A DNA stretch of 64,000 nt from positions 2,108,001 to 2,172,000 of the forward strand of contig JAKSXM010000266.1 in the NCBI GenBank assembly GCA_022575985.1, in the 5' to 3' direction. The stretch comes from Anagrus nilaparvatae. Its lineage: Eukaryota; Arthropoda; Insecta; Hymenoptera; Mymaridae. This document shows, piece by piece, positions 51,690 through 64,000 of the stretch. Made by a program: the position numbers and the translations under genes. Each line of letters begins with the position of its first letter. The stretch's first letter is position 1. The notes beneath the pieces were generated by a model that saw nothing but the letters and a program-made list of their open reading frames with translations, was not told the DNA's origin and searched no databases.

Positions 51690-53092
51690 GGACCCCGCAC
51701 CATTAGCATTGGAAAATTGCAAATGGTGCGATTTTCTTCAAACTTTGGGAATCGATAGTTCAAGAGATTTTGAAACGAAAATGTCTTATAGAAAAATCGG
51801 AAATATTCATTCCCTTTTGAGATACGGAGGCTAGAAGTGTAAAAAAGTTAAAAAATTATTTTGCTGATACAAAAGACGTAAGTAAAAGATTTTGCATGTA
51901 GGGATTACCGTATGAATCAAGATTGGGTTTCAATATGTTTTATGGGTCACTGATTCTAATAATGATGTTCCTAAAAACCCAAACGTATGTGTTAGCCCTT
52001 AAAGGGCAAAAATGGCCCTTTTAAGGGTTTCTAAGTACAAATCATAAATGCTTACATCATAACTCAAACTATACGTTTTTTGGGTCACTGATTCCAATAA
52101 TGATGGTCCTAAAGACCCAAACGCATGTGTTAGCCATTAAAGGGCAAAAATGGCCCTTTTAAGGGTTTCTAAGTACAAATCATAAATGCTTACATCATAA
52201 CTCAAACTGTACGATATTATGGAGGATAAATTCGATTATGGTCGTCACTAAACCCAAATGGTTTATGAAGAGTTCTCAAAGGGCTACATTGCCCTTTTTA
52301 GGTCTTTTTCTTGTAAGATCCTTGAGAATAATGTAAAGAACTCAAGATAAACACCTTTTGGGTGGAAAAATTACTTGACGACGATCTGAAAATCCTAACA
52401 GTATTTCTAAAGCCCTTATAGGGCAAAGTTGCCCTTTTTAGGGCTTACTATGTGTGAATCATTAATAACTATATTACTTACTTAAACTGTACGATAGTTA
52501 CATCACTAGATTCAAAGATGATGGTCCCAAAAACAAAAAAAATAGTTTAAAAACAAAGATTAACTTATGATGAGAATTAAGAGATTTGTCTGTGTAAAAT
52601 CCCTGTAGCCAAAAAGACCTAAAAAGGGCAATGTAGCCCTTTGAGAGCTGTTCATAAACCATTTGGGTTTAGTGACGACCATCATCGAATTTAGCCTCCA
52701 TAATATCGTATAGTTTGATTTATGATGTAAGCATTTATGATTTGTACTTAGAAACCCTTAAAAGGGCCATTTTTGCCCTTTAAGGGCTAACACATACGTT
52801 TGGGTTTTTAGGAACATCATTATTAGAATCAGTGACCCATAAAACATATCGAAACCCAATCTTGATTCATACGGTAATCCCTACATGCAAAATCTTTTAC
52901 TTACGTCTTTTGTATCAGCAAAATAATTTTTTAACTTTTTTACACTTCTAGCCTCCGTATCTCAAAAGGGAATGAATATTTCCGATTTTTCTATAAGACA
53001 TTTTCGTTTTAAAATCTCTTGAACTATCGATTCTCAAAGTTTGAAGAAAATCGCACCATTTGCAATTTTCCAATGCTAATGGTGCGGGGTCC
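51690..53092. mobile_element. Element A3: Spy-like palindromic MITE (1,403 bp)
   Basis: Copy of A2 at an offset of 13,311 with the same AAATGAAA and TTTTATAAA flanks. No difference from A2 was noticed. It is a segmental-duplication copy and not an independent insertion. Confidence 0.83.
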
Positions 53093-56064
53093 TTTTATAA
53101 AATTTATAAATTTTCGGACAATCAATATGACTTTGGCAATAAAATATTTTTTTAAGAAATTCATTTATTTCGTGTTTAAAACACAGAAATGAAATATTAT
53201 GAAATTTATAAAGTTTTGGACAATCAATATGACTTTTGCAATAAAATATTTTTATTGAAAATTTCTTTATTTTGGTTTTAAAACACACAAATGAAATTTT
53301 ATAAAATTTATAAATTTTCGGACAATCAATATGACTTTGGCAATAAAATATTTTTTTAAGAAATTCATTTATTTCGTGTTTAAAACACAGAAATGAAATA
53401 TTATGAAATTTATAAAGTTTTGGACAATCAATATGACTTTTGCAATAAAATATTTTTATTAAAAATTTCTTTATTTCGGTTTTAAAACACACAAATGAAA
53501 TTTAAAAAAATTTATAAATTTTCGGACAATCAATATGACTTTTGCAATAAAATATTTTTTTAAGAGATTCATTTATTTCGTGTTTAAAACACAGAAATGA
53601 AATATTATGAAATTTATAAAGTTTTGGACAATCAATATGACTTTAGCAATAAAATATTTTTTTAAGAAAATTATTTATTTCGTATTTAAAACACAGAAAT
53701 GAAATATTATGAAATTTATAAATTTTTGGACAACCAATATTACTTTTGCAATAAAATATTTTTATTGAAAATTTCTTTATTTCGGTTTTAAAACACACAA
53801 ATGAAATTTTATAAAATTTATAAATTTTCGGACAATCAATATGACTTTCGCAATAAAATATTTTTTTAAGAAATTCATTTATTTCGTGTTTAAAACACAG
53901 AAATGAAATATTATGAAATTTATAAAGTTTTGGACAACAATATGACTTGCAATAAAAGATTTTTTTAAGAAATTGATTTATTTTATGTTTAAAACACAGA
54001 AATGAAATATTATGAAATTTATAAGTTTTGGACAATCAATATAACTTTTGCAGTAAAATATTTTTTTAAGAAATTTATTTATTTTATGTTTAAAACAAAC
54101 TAATGTAATATTATGAAATTTATAAAGTTTTGGACAATCAATATGACTTTAACAATAAAATATTTTTTTAAAAAAATTATTTATTTCGTTTTTAAAACAC
54201 AGAAATGAAATATTATGAAATTTATAGTTTTGGACAACCAATATTACTTTTGCAATAAAATATTTTTATTGAAAATTTCTTTATTTCGGTTTTAAAACAC
54301 ACAAATGAAATATACTGAAATTTATAAAGTTTTGGACAATCAATATGACTTGCAATAAAATATTTTTTTAAGAAATTTATTTATTTCGTGTTTAAAACAC
54401 AGAAATGAAATATTATGAAATTTATAAATTTTTGGACAATCAATATTACTTTTGCAATAAAATATTTTTATTGAAAATTTCTTTATTTCGGTTTTAAAAC
54501 ACACAAATGAAATTTTATAAAATTTATAAATTTTCGGACAATCAATATGACTTTAGCAATAAAATATTTTTTTAAGAAATTCATTTATTTCGTGTTTAAA
54601 ACACAGAAATGAAATATTATGAAATTTATAAAGTTTTGGACAATCAATATGACTTTTGCAATAAAATATTTTTATTAAAAATTTCTTATTTCGGTTTTAA
54701 AACACACAAATGAAATTTAAAAAAATTTATAAATTTTCGGACAATCAATATGACTTTTGCAATAAAATATTTTTATTGAAAATTTTTTTGATAGATTTTT
54801 GATAATAAATTTTTTTGATAATGAATTCATTTAATTCATGTTTAAAACACAGAAATGAAATATTATTAAATTTATAAAGTTTTAGAGAATCAATATGACT
54901 TTTGCAATAAAATATTTTTTTAAGAAATTTATTTATTTCCTGTTTAAAACACACTCATGAAATATTATGAAATTTATAAAGTTTTGGACAATCAATATGA
55001 CTTTTACAATAAAATATTTTTTTAAGAAATTTATTTATTTCATGTTTAAAACAAACTAATGAAATATTATGAAATTTATAAAGTTTTGGACAATCAATAT
55101 GACTTTAGCAATAAAATATTTTTTTAAGAAAATTATTTATTTCGTGTTTAAAACACAGAAATGAAATATTATGAAATTTATAAATTTTTGGACAACCAAT
55201 ATTACTTTTGCAATAAAATATTTTTTAAAGAAATTTATTTATTTCGTGTTTAAAACACAGAAATGAAATATTATGAAATTTATAAATATTTGGACAATCA
55301 ATATGTCTTGGGCAATAAAATATTTTTTTAAGAAATTCATTTATTTCGTGTTTAAAACACAGAAATGAAATATTATGAAATTTATAAAGTTTTGGACAAT
55401 CAATATGACTTTTGCAATAAAATATTTTTATTAAAAATTTCTTTATTTCGGTTTTAAAACACACAAATGAAATTTAAAAAAATTTATAAATTTTCGGACA
55501 ATCAATATGACTTTTGCAAAAAAATATTTTTTTAAGAGATTCATTTATTTCGTGTTTAAAACACAGAAATGAAATATTATGAAATTTATAAAGTTTTGGA
55601 CAATCAATATTACTTTTGCAATAAAATATTTTTATTGAAAATTTTTTTGATAGATTTTTGATAATAAATTTTTTTGATAATAAATTCATTTATTTCATGT
55701 TTAAAACACAGAAATGAAATATTATTAAATTTATAAAGTTTTGGACAATCAATATAACTTTTGCAATAAAATATTTTTTTAAGAAATTTATTTATTTCGT
55801 GTTTAAAACACAGAAATGAAATATTATGAAATTTATAAAGTTTTGGACAATTAATATGACTTTTGAATAAAATATTTTTTTAAGAAAATTATTTATTTCG
55901 TGTTTAAAACACAGAAATGAAATATTATGAAATTTATAAATTTTTGGACAACCAATATTACTTTTGCAATAAAATATTTTTTTAAGAAATTTATTTATTT
56001 CGTGTTTAAAACACAGAAATGAAATATTATGAAATTTATAAAGTTTTGGACAATCAATATGACT

Positions 56065-57222
56065 TTAGCAATAAAATATTTTTTTAAGAAATTTATTTAT
56101 TTTATGTTTAAAACACACTAATGAAATATTATGAAATTTATAAATTTTCGGCAAATCAATATTACTTTTGCAATAAAATATTTTTTTAAGAAATTTATTT
56201 ATTTTATGTTTAAAACACACTAATGAAATATTATGAAATTTATAAATTTTCGGCATATCAATATTACTTTTGCAATAAAATATTTTTTTAAGAAATTCAT
56301 TTATTTCGTGTTTAAAACACAGAAATGAAATATAATGAAATTCATAAAATTTTGGACAATCAATATGACTTTTGCAATAAAATATTTTTTTAATAAATTT
56401 ATTTATTTCGTTTTTAAAACACAGAAATGGAATATTATGAAATTTATAAATTTTTGGACAATCAATATTACTTTTGCAATAAAATATTTTTATTGAAAAT
56501 TTCTTTATTTCGGTTTTAAAACACACAAATGAAATTTTATAAAATTTATAAATTTTCGGACAATCAATATGACTTTTGCAATAAAATATTTTTTTAATAA
56601 ATTCATTCATTTCGTGTTTAAAACACAGAAATGAAATATTATGAAATTTATAAAGTTTTGGACAATCAATATGACTTTTGCAATAAAATATTTTTTTAAG
56701 AAATTGATTTATTTTATGTTTAAAACACACAAATGAAATTTTATAAAATTTATAAATTTTCGGACAATCAATAGGACTTTCGCAATAAAATATTTTTTTA
56801 AGAAATTCATTTATTTCGTGTTTAAAACACAGCAATGAAATATTATGAAATTTATAAAATTTTGGACAATCAATATGACTTTTGCAATAAAATATTTTTA
56901 TTAAAAATTTTTTTATTTTGGTTTTAAAACACACAAAGGAAATTCTAAAAAATTTATAAATTTTCGGACAATCAATATGAGTTTTGCAATAAAATATTTT
57001 TATAAGAAATTCATTTATTTCGTGTTTAAAACACAGAAGTGAAATATTATGAAATTTATAAAGTTTTGGACAATCAATATAACTTTTGCAATAAAATATT
57101 TTTTTAAGAAATTCATTTATTTCGTGTTTAAAACACAGAAATGAAATATTAAGAAATTTATAAAGTTTTGGACAATCAATATGACTTTTGCAATAAAATG
57201 TTTTTTTAAGAAATTCATTCAT
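56065..57222 (-). other. 385-codon open frame in satellite, second copy
   Basis: The same frame as at 42,754-43,911, carried along by the 13,311-bp duplication, with no amino-acid difference. Identity reflects the recent duplication of the whole unit and is not evidence of selection on a protein. Confidence 0.7.
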
Positions 57223-60200
57223 TTAAAATAAATAATAATATTTTTTTAATAAATTCATTTATTTATTTGCTTAAAACACGGAAATGAAATTTTATAAAGT
57301 TTATAAAGTTTTGGAGAATGAATATGACTTTTGCAATAAAATATTTTTATTGAAAATTTCTTTATTTTGATTTTAAAACACACAAATGAAATTTTAGGAA
57401 ATTTGTAAAGTTTCGGACAATCAATATAACTTTATTTCGATTTTAAAACACACAAATGAAATTCTAGGAAATTTATAAAGTTTTGGACAATTAATATGAC
57501 TTTTGAAATAAAATATTTTTAGTGAAAATTTCTTTATTTCGGTTTTAAAACACACAAATGAAATATTATGAAATTTATAAAGTTTTAGACAATCAATATG
57601 ACTTTTGCAATAAATTATTTTTAGTGAAAATTTCTTTATTTCGGTTTTAAAACACACAAATGAAATTTCAGGAAATTTATAAAGTTTTGGACAATTAATA
57701 TGACTTTTGCAGTAAAATATTTTTATTGAAAATTTCTTTATTTTGATTTTAAAACACACAAATGAAATTTTAGGAAATTTATAAAGTTTTAGACAATCAA
57801 TATGACTTTTGCAATAAAATATTATTATTGAAAATTTCTTTATTTCGGTTTTAAAAGACACAAATGAAATTTTACGAAATTTATAAAGTTTTGGACAATC
57901 AATATGACTTTTGCAATAAAATATTTTTTTAAGAAATTGATTTATTTTATGTTTAAAACACACTAATGAAATATTATGAAATTTATAAAGTTTTGGACAA
58001 TCAATATAACTTTTGCAAAAAATATTTTTTTAAGAAATTTATTTATTTTATGTTTAAAACAAACTAATGAAATATTATGAAATTTATAAAGTTCTGGACA
58101 ATCAATATGATTTTAGCAATAAAATATTTTTTTAATAAAAATTATTTATTTCGTGTTTAAAACACAGAAATGAAATATTATGAAATTTATAAATTTTCGG
58201 ACAATCAATATGACTTTTGCAATAAAATATTTTTTTAATAAATTCATTCATTTCAGGTTTAAAACACAGAAATGAAATATTATGAAATTTATAAAGTTTT
58301 GGACAATCAATATGACTTTTGCAATAAAATATTTTTTTAAGAAATTGATTTATTTTATGTTTAAAACACACAAATGAAATTTTATAAAATTTATAAATTT
58401 TCGGACAATCAATAGGACTTTCGCAATAAAATATTTTTTTAAGAAATTCATTTATTTCGTGTTTAAAACACAGCAATGAAATATTATGAAATTTATAAAA
58501 TTTTGGACAATCAATATGACTTTTGCAATAAAATATTTTTTTAAGAAATTTATTTATTTCGTGTTTAAAACACAGAAATGAAATATTATGAAATTTATAA
58601 AGTTTTGGACAATCAATATGACTTTTGCAATAAAATGTTTTTTTAAGAAATTCATTCATTTAAAATAAATAATAATATTTTTTTAATAAATTCATTTATT
58701 TATTTGCTTAAAACACGGAAATGAAATTTTATAAAGTTTATAAAGTATTGGAGAATGAATATGACTTTTGCAATAAAATATTTTTATTGAAAATTTCTTT
58801 ATTTTGATTTTTAAACACACAAATGAAATTTTAGGAAATTTGTAAAGTTTCGGACAATCAATATAACTTTATTTCGATTTTAAAACACACAAATGAAATT
58901 GTAGGAAATTTATAAAGTTTTGGACAATTAATATGACTTTTGAAATAAAATATTTTTAGTGAAAATTTCTTTATTTCGGTTTTAAAACACACAAATGAAA
59001 TATTATGAAATTTATAAAGTTTTAGACAATCAATATGACTTTTGCAATAAATTATTTTTAGTGAAAATTTCTTTATTTCGGTTTTAAAACACACAAATGA
59101 AATTTCAGGAAATTTATAAAGTTTTGGACAATTAATATGACTTTTGCAGTAAAATATTTTTATTGAAAATTTCTTTATTTTGATTTTAAAACACACAAAT
59201 GAAATTTTAGGAAATTTATAAAGTTTTAGACAATCAATATGACTTTTGCAATAAAATATTTTTAGTGAAAATTTCTTTATTTCGGTTTTAAAACACACAA
59301 ATGAAATTTCAGGAAATTTATAAAGTTTTGGACAATTCATATGACTTTTGCAATAAAATATTATTATTGAAAATTTCTTTATTTCGGTTTTAAAAGACAC
59401 AAATGAAATTTTACGAAATTTATAAAGTTTTGGACAATCAATATGACTTTTGCAATAAAATATTTTTTTAAGAAATTGATTTATTTTATGTTTAAAACAC
59501 ACAAATGAAATTTTATAAAATTTATAAATTTTCGGACAATCAATATGACTTTTGCAATAAAATATTTTTTTAATAAATTCATTCATTTTAGGTTTAAAAC
59601 ACAGAAATGAAATATTATGAAATTTATAAAGTTTTGGACAATCAATATGACTTTTGCAATAAAATATTTTTTTAAGAAATTGATTTATTTTATGTTTAAA
59701 ACACACAAATGAAATTTTATAAAATTTATAAATTTTCGGACAATCAATAGGACTTTCGCAATAAAATATTTTTTTAAGAAATTCATTTATTTCGTGTTTA
59801 AAACACAGCAATGAAATATTATGAAATTTATAAAATTTTGGACAATCAATATGACTTTTGCAATAAAATATTTTTTTAAGAAATTTATTTATTTCGTGTT
59901 TAAAACACAGAAATGAAATATTATGAAATTTATAAAGTTTTGGACAATCAATATGACTTTTGCAATAAAACGTTTTTTTAAGAAATTCATTCATTTAAAA
60001 TAAATAATAATATTTTTTTAATAAATTCATTTATTTATTTGCTTAAAACACGGAAATGAAATTTTATAAAATTTATAAAGTTTTGGAGAATAAATATGAC
60101 TTTTGCAATAAAATATTTTTATTGAAAATTTCTTTATTTTGATTTTAAAACACACAAATGAAATTTTAGGAAATTTGTAAAGTTTCGGACAATCAATATA

Positions 60201-60776
60201 ACTTTATTTCGATTTTAAAACACACAAATGAAATTCTAGGAAATTTATAAAGTTTTGGACAATTAATATGACTTTTGAAATAAAATATTTTTAGTGAAAA
60301 TTTCTTTATTTCGGTTTTAAAACACACAAATGAAATATTATGAAATTTATAAAGTTTTAGACAATCAATATGACTTTTGCAATAAATTATTTTTAGTGAA
60401 AATTTCTTTATTTTGGTTTTAAAACACACAAATGAAATTTCAGGAAATTTATAAAGTTTTGGACAATTAATATGACTTTTGCAGTAAAATATTTTTATTG
60501 AAAATTTCTTTATTTTGATTTTAAAACACACAAATGAAATTTTAGGAAATTTATAAAGTTTCATACAATCAATATGACTTGCAACAAAATATTTTTAGTG
60601 AAAATTTCTTTATTTCGGTTTTAAAACACACAAATGAAATATTATGAAATTTATAAAGTTTTAGACAATCAATATGACTTTTGCAATAAAATATTTTTAG
60701 TGAAAATTTCTTTATTTCGGTTTTAAAACACACAAATGAAATTTTAGGAAATTTATAAAGTTTCATACAATCAATA
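57223..60776. repeat. Divergent satellite subfamily block, copy 2
   Basis: Copy of the block at 43,912 with the same three degenerate junctions (57,211, 58,648 and 59,983) and the same internal spacings. The right edge coincides with the boundary of the super-unit. Confidence 0.8.
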
Positions 60777-61062
60777 TGACTTGCAACAAAATATTTTTAT
60801 TGAAAATTTCTTTATTTCGGTTTTAAAACACACAAATGAAATTTTATAAAATTTATAAATTTTCGGACAATCAATATGACTTTGGCAATAAAATATTTTT
60901 TTAAGAAATTAATTTATTTCGTGTTTAAAACACAGAAATGAAATATTATGAAATTTATAAAGTTTTGGACAATCAATATGACTTTTGCAATAAAATATTT
61001 TTATTAAAAATTTCTTATTTCTGTTTTAAAACACAAAAATGAAATTTAAAAAAATTTATAAA

Positions 61063-62593
61063 GGACCTGGCACAAAAACATAGGAAATGGCCGTACAGTG
61101 AAAATGGCTGAATTTTTGATATGTTGTTATTCAAGTCATCCTGATTAAATGTTCTCATGGTCACCAAGCTCCAAAATCAATATTTTGGCAGCTGCCAAAC
61201 TCCAAAGTTCGGTGATTCCAAAATAGCTAAAGTTCTATGACTAAGTTATTAACCTTTTTAAACAATCTTTTTATTTATTTTATTAATATATTTTATATTA
61301 TTGAAGTCATTGAGTTCTAATCTGCTGTCAAATTCATAAAATTGGCAGTTGACAGCTGTCAATTAACTGTAAATTACCATTTTAAACATAAAAAAGTACA
61401 TTTTTTTGCTGTATACTGTTTTTGTGAACGCTGATTTTATATCTGCTAAAAAAAATAATAAAACTGACAGTTGACAGTTTTACCCGTTCTCTGCTTTACC
61501 CAGGATCAATGACGTGGACGTGATGGATATACTGATCCCTTGTGTAAGTAATAATGTAAGTGTTTGTGTTTGCGTAATTATGAGTAAGTGTAGTGTATTT
61601 ATGAATGTGTATACATGTTTAATGTTTATATGTCGGACATCAGACCAATAATGTGAGCTTTAGGATGCAAAAGATATATTTTTAAGGATCGATTATTAAA
61701 AATTAATAAAAGTGACAAATGACAGCTGTCAATTAGTTGTCAATTACCCTTTTGAACTAAAAAAAAACATTTTTTTTGCTTTACGCTATGTTTTTGAGAA
61801 CGCTGATTTTATATTCGCTAAAAAAAATAATAAAACTGTCAGTTGACAGCTGTCAATTAGCTGTCAAGTACGTTATTATTGTCTTTATTTATTTTTACCC
61901 GTTCTTTACTTTAACCAGGATTAACGACACGGATGAAACGGATAGTGATCCCTTTCGTTATTCTTAGTAAAATAATAAAACTAGCATTTGACAGCTGTCA
62001 AATAGCTATTAATTATCTTGTAAACGAAAAAAACTTGATTTCCTTGCGGGTAAAACTGTCTACCGAAAGTTTTATTATACTTTTTAGCAGATATAAAATC
62101 AGCATTCTCAAAAACATAGTGTGCAGCAAAAAAAAGTAGTTTTTATGTAAAAAAAGGTGATTGACAGCTAATTTACAGCTGTCAAATGTCACAAATATTA
62201 ATTCTTTAGCAGATTTAAAATCAATGTCCTCAAGAACATATTTAAATGCAAAAAATGTAGCTTTTCATGTTTAAAAGAGTATTTGACATCTATTTGAAAG
62301 CTGTCAACTGTAAATTTTATGAATTTGACAGCAGATTAGAACTCAATGACTTCAATAATATAAAATATATTAAGAAAATAAATAAAAAGATTGTTTAAAA
62401 AGGTTAATAAGTTAATCATAGAACTTTAGCTATTTTGGAGCCACGGAACTTTGGAGCTTGGCAGCTGCCAAAATATTGATTTTGAAGCTTGGTGCCCAGG
62501 AGAATATTTAATCAGGATGACTTGAATAACAACATATCAAAAATTCAGCCATTTTCACTGTACGGCCATTTCCTATGTTTTTGTGCCAGGTCC
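61063..62593. mobile_element. Element B4: Spy-like palindromic MITE (1,531 bp)
   Basis: Copy of B3 with the same flanks. One A is inserted in the poly-A run near 61,758, which moves the reading frame and shortens the 84-codon frame of B1-B3 to 63 codons. Tolerance of this shift agrees with that frame not being a gene. Confidence 0.85.
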
Positions 62594-64000
62594 TTTTCGG
62601 ACAATCAATATGACTTTTGCAATAAAATATTTTTATTGAAAATTTTTTTGATAGATTTTTGATAATAAATTTTTTTGATAATAAATTCATTTAATTCATG
62701 TTTAAAACACAGAAATGAAATATTATTAAATTTATAAAGTTTTAGAGAATCAATATGACTTTTGCAATAAAATATTTTTTAAAGAAATTTATTTATTTCC
62801 TGTTTAAAACACACTCATGAAATATTATGAAATTTATAAAGTTTTGGACAATCAATATGACTTTTACAATAAAATATTTTTTTAAGAAATTTATTTATTT
62901 CATGTTTAAAACAAACTAATGAAATATTATAAAATTTATAAAGTTTTGGACAATCAATATGACTTTAGCAATAAAATATTTTTTTAAGAAAATTATTTAT
63001 TTCGTGTTTAAAACACAGAAATGAAATATTATGAAATTTATAAATTTTTGGACAACCAATATTACTTTTGCAATAAAATATTTTTTTAAGAAATTTATTT
63101 ATTTCGTGTTTAAAACACAGAAATGAAATATTATGAAATTTATAAATATTTGGACAATCAATATTACTTTTGCAATAAAATATTTTTATTGAAAATTTCT
63201 TTATTTCGGTTTTAAAACACACAAATGAAATTTTATAAAATTTATAAATTTTCGGACAATCAATATGACTTGGGCAATAAAATATTTTTTTAAGAAATTC
63301 ATTTATTTCGTGTTTAAAACACAGAAATGAAATATTATGAAATTTATAAAGTTTTGGACAATCAATATGACTTTAGCAATAAAATATTTTTATTAAAAAT
63401 TTCTTTATTTCGGTTTTAAAACACACAAATGAAATTTAAAAAAATTTATAAATTTTCGGACAATCAATATGACTTTTGCAAAAAAATATTTTTTTAAGAG
63501 ATTCATTTATTTCGTGTTTAAAACACAGAAATGAAATATTATGAAATTTATAAAGTTTTGGACAATCAATATTACTTTTGCAATAAAATATTTTTATTGA
63601 AAATTTTTTTGATAGATTTTTGATAATAAATTTTTTTGATAATAAATTCATTTATTTCATGTTTAAAACACAGAAATGAAATATTATTAAATTTATAAAG
63701 TTTTGGACAATCAATATAACTTTTGCAATAAAATATTTTTTTAAGAAATTTATTTATTTCGTGTTTAAAACACAGAAATGAAATATTATGAAATTTATAA
63801 AGTTTTGGACAATTAATATGACTTTTGAATAAAATATTTTTTTAAGAAAATTATTTATTTCGTGTTTAAAACACAGAAATGAAATATTATGAAATTTATA
63901 AATTTTTGGACAACCAATATTACTTTTGCAATAAAATATATTTTTAAGAAATTGATTTATTTTATGTTTAAAACCACACTAATGAAATATTATGAAATTT
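62594..64000. repeat. Satellite segment X, to the window edge
   Basis: About 14 monomers with two GATA-expanded units (62,646 and 63,604), matching 49,282-50,688. The array continues beyond the window. No gene is seen. Confidence 0.95.

Larger units (their letters stand above)
47466..60776. repeat. 13,311-bp super-HOR, copy 2
   Basis: Second complete copy of the unit, at a constant offset of 13,311 from copy 1. Differences seen by eye are very few, for example A at 49,173 for G at 35,862. Such similarity over 13 kb of satellite plus transposons indicates recent duplication or conversion, or an assembly error. Confidence 0.9.
53093..61062. repeat. Satellite segment IX
   Basis: Copy of segment VII at an offset of 13,311, including an empty B-type site at 54,733^54,734 and the divergent block. 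One substitution is T at 61,022, where 47,711 has G. No gene is supported. Confidence 0.95.
60777..64000. repeat. 13,311-bp super-HOR, copy 3 (partial, runs off the window)
   Basis: This begins like copies 1 and 2 and contains B4. The offset becomes 13,312 after one extra A near 61,758. It ends inside the satellite segment corresponding to 50,688 of copy 2. Confidence 0.9.

Noticed and set aside
34155..64000. The near-identical 13.3-kb copies as a pure assembly artefact
   Set aside because: Not fully excluded, but copies differ at several positions (35,862/49,173, 47,711/61,022, extra A near 61,758), which a simple duplication of the same reads would not give. Long-read spacing would settle it.

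Overview
This window is a gene-free stretch of eukaryotic satellite DNA. From end to end it is a tandem array of a 102-bp, very AT-rich monomer. One monomer counted by hand had 15 G/C in about 102 positions. The array is interrupted only by nine long, nearly palindromic, non-autonomous DNA elements. I see no convincing protein-coding gene, rRNA or tRNA gene, or CRISPR array. The host is probably an invertebrate, most likely an arthropod. That inference rests on the satellite architecture, on a piggyBac-like element flanked by TTAA, and on elements with the signature of Spy transposons, a group described from invertebrates. The species cannot be fixed from the sequence. The setting is most likely centromeric, pericentromeric or other constitutive heterochromatin.

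Layout. 1-15,410: a higher-order repeat (HOR) domain of four complete copies (3,712, 4,017, 3,026 and 4,017 bp) plus the start of a fifth; the second and fourth copies are exactly 7,043 bp apart. 15,411-16,701: a fold-back element that is an inverted duplication of a 500-bp tandem unit. 16,702-18,514: satellite. 18,519-20,239: a 1,721-bp piggyBac-like palindrome flanked by TTAA on both sides and built of five 309-bp subunits. 20,244-23,237: satellite. 23,238-24,639: element A1, with ends GGACCCCGC. 24,640-30,282: satellite. From about 29,125 a 4,158-bp unit carrying element B (ends GGACCTGGC) is duplicated in tandem. From about 34,155 a 13,311-bp super-unit (satellite, B, satellite, A, satellite with a divergent subfamily block) is present about 2.25 times and runs off the right edge.

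The monomer length is 3 x 34, so any open frame in one monomer stays open in its neighbours. This gives minus-strand ORFs of up to 385 codons made of a 34-residue repeat. They look like a by-product of the period rather than genes. They lie among frameshifted neighbours, differ freely at amino-acid level, and run without interruption into transposon ends.

The most interesting signal is the insertion behaviour of the A and B elements. At all three independent sites (A1, A2, B) the element lies exactly between AAA and TTT, with no target-site duplication and no lost base. Unoccupied copies of the same satellite sites remain elsewhere in the window. This is the hallmark of Spy-type DNA transposons. 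Two families with different interiors share GGACC ends and this target. They have since been captured into the satellite's higher-order unit and amplified with it. All elements are giant inverted repeats, so read-through transcription of this region would give long hairpin RNAs.
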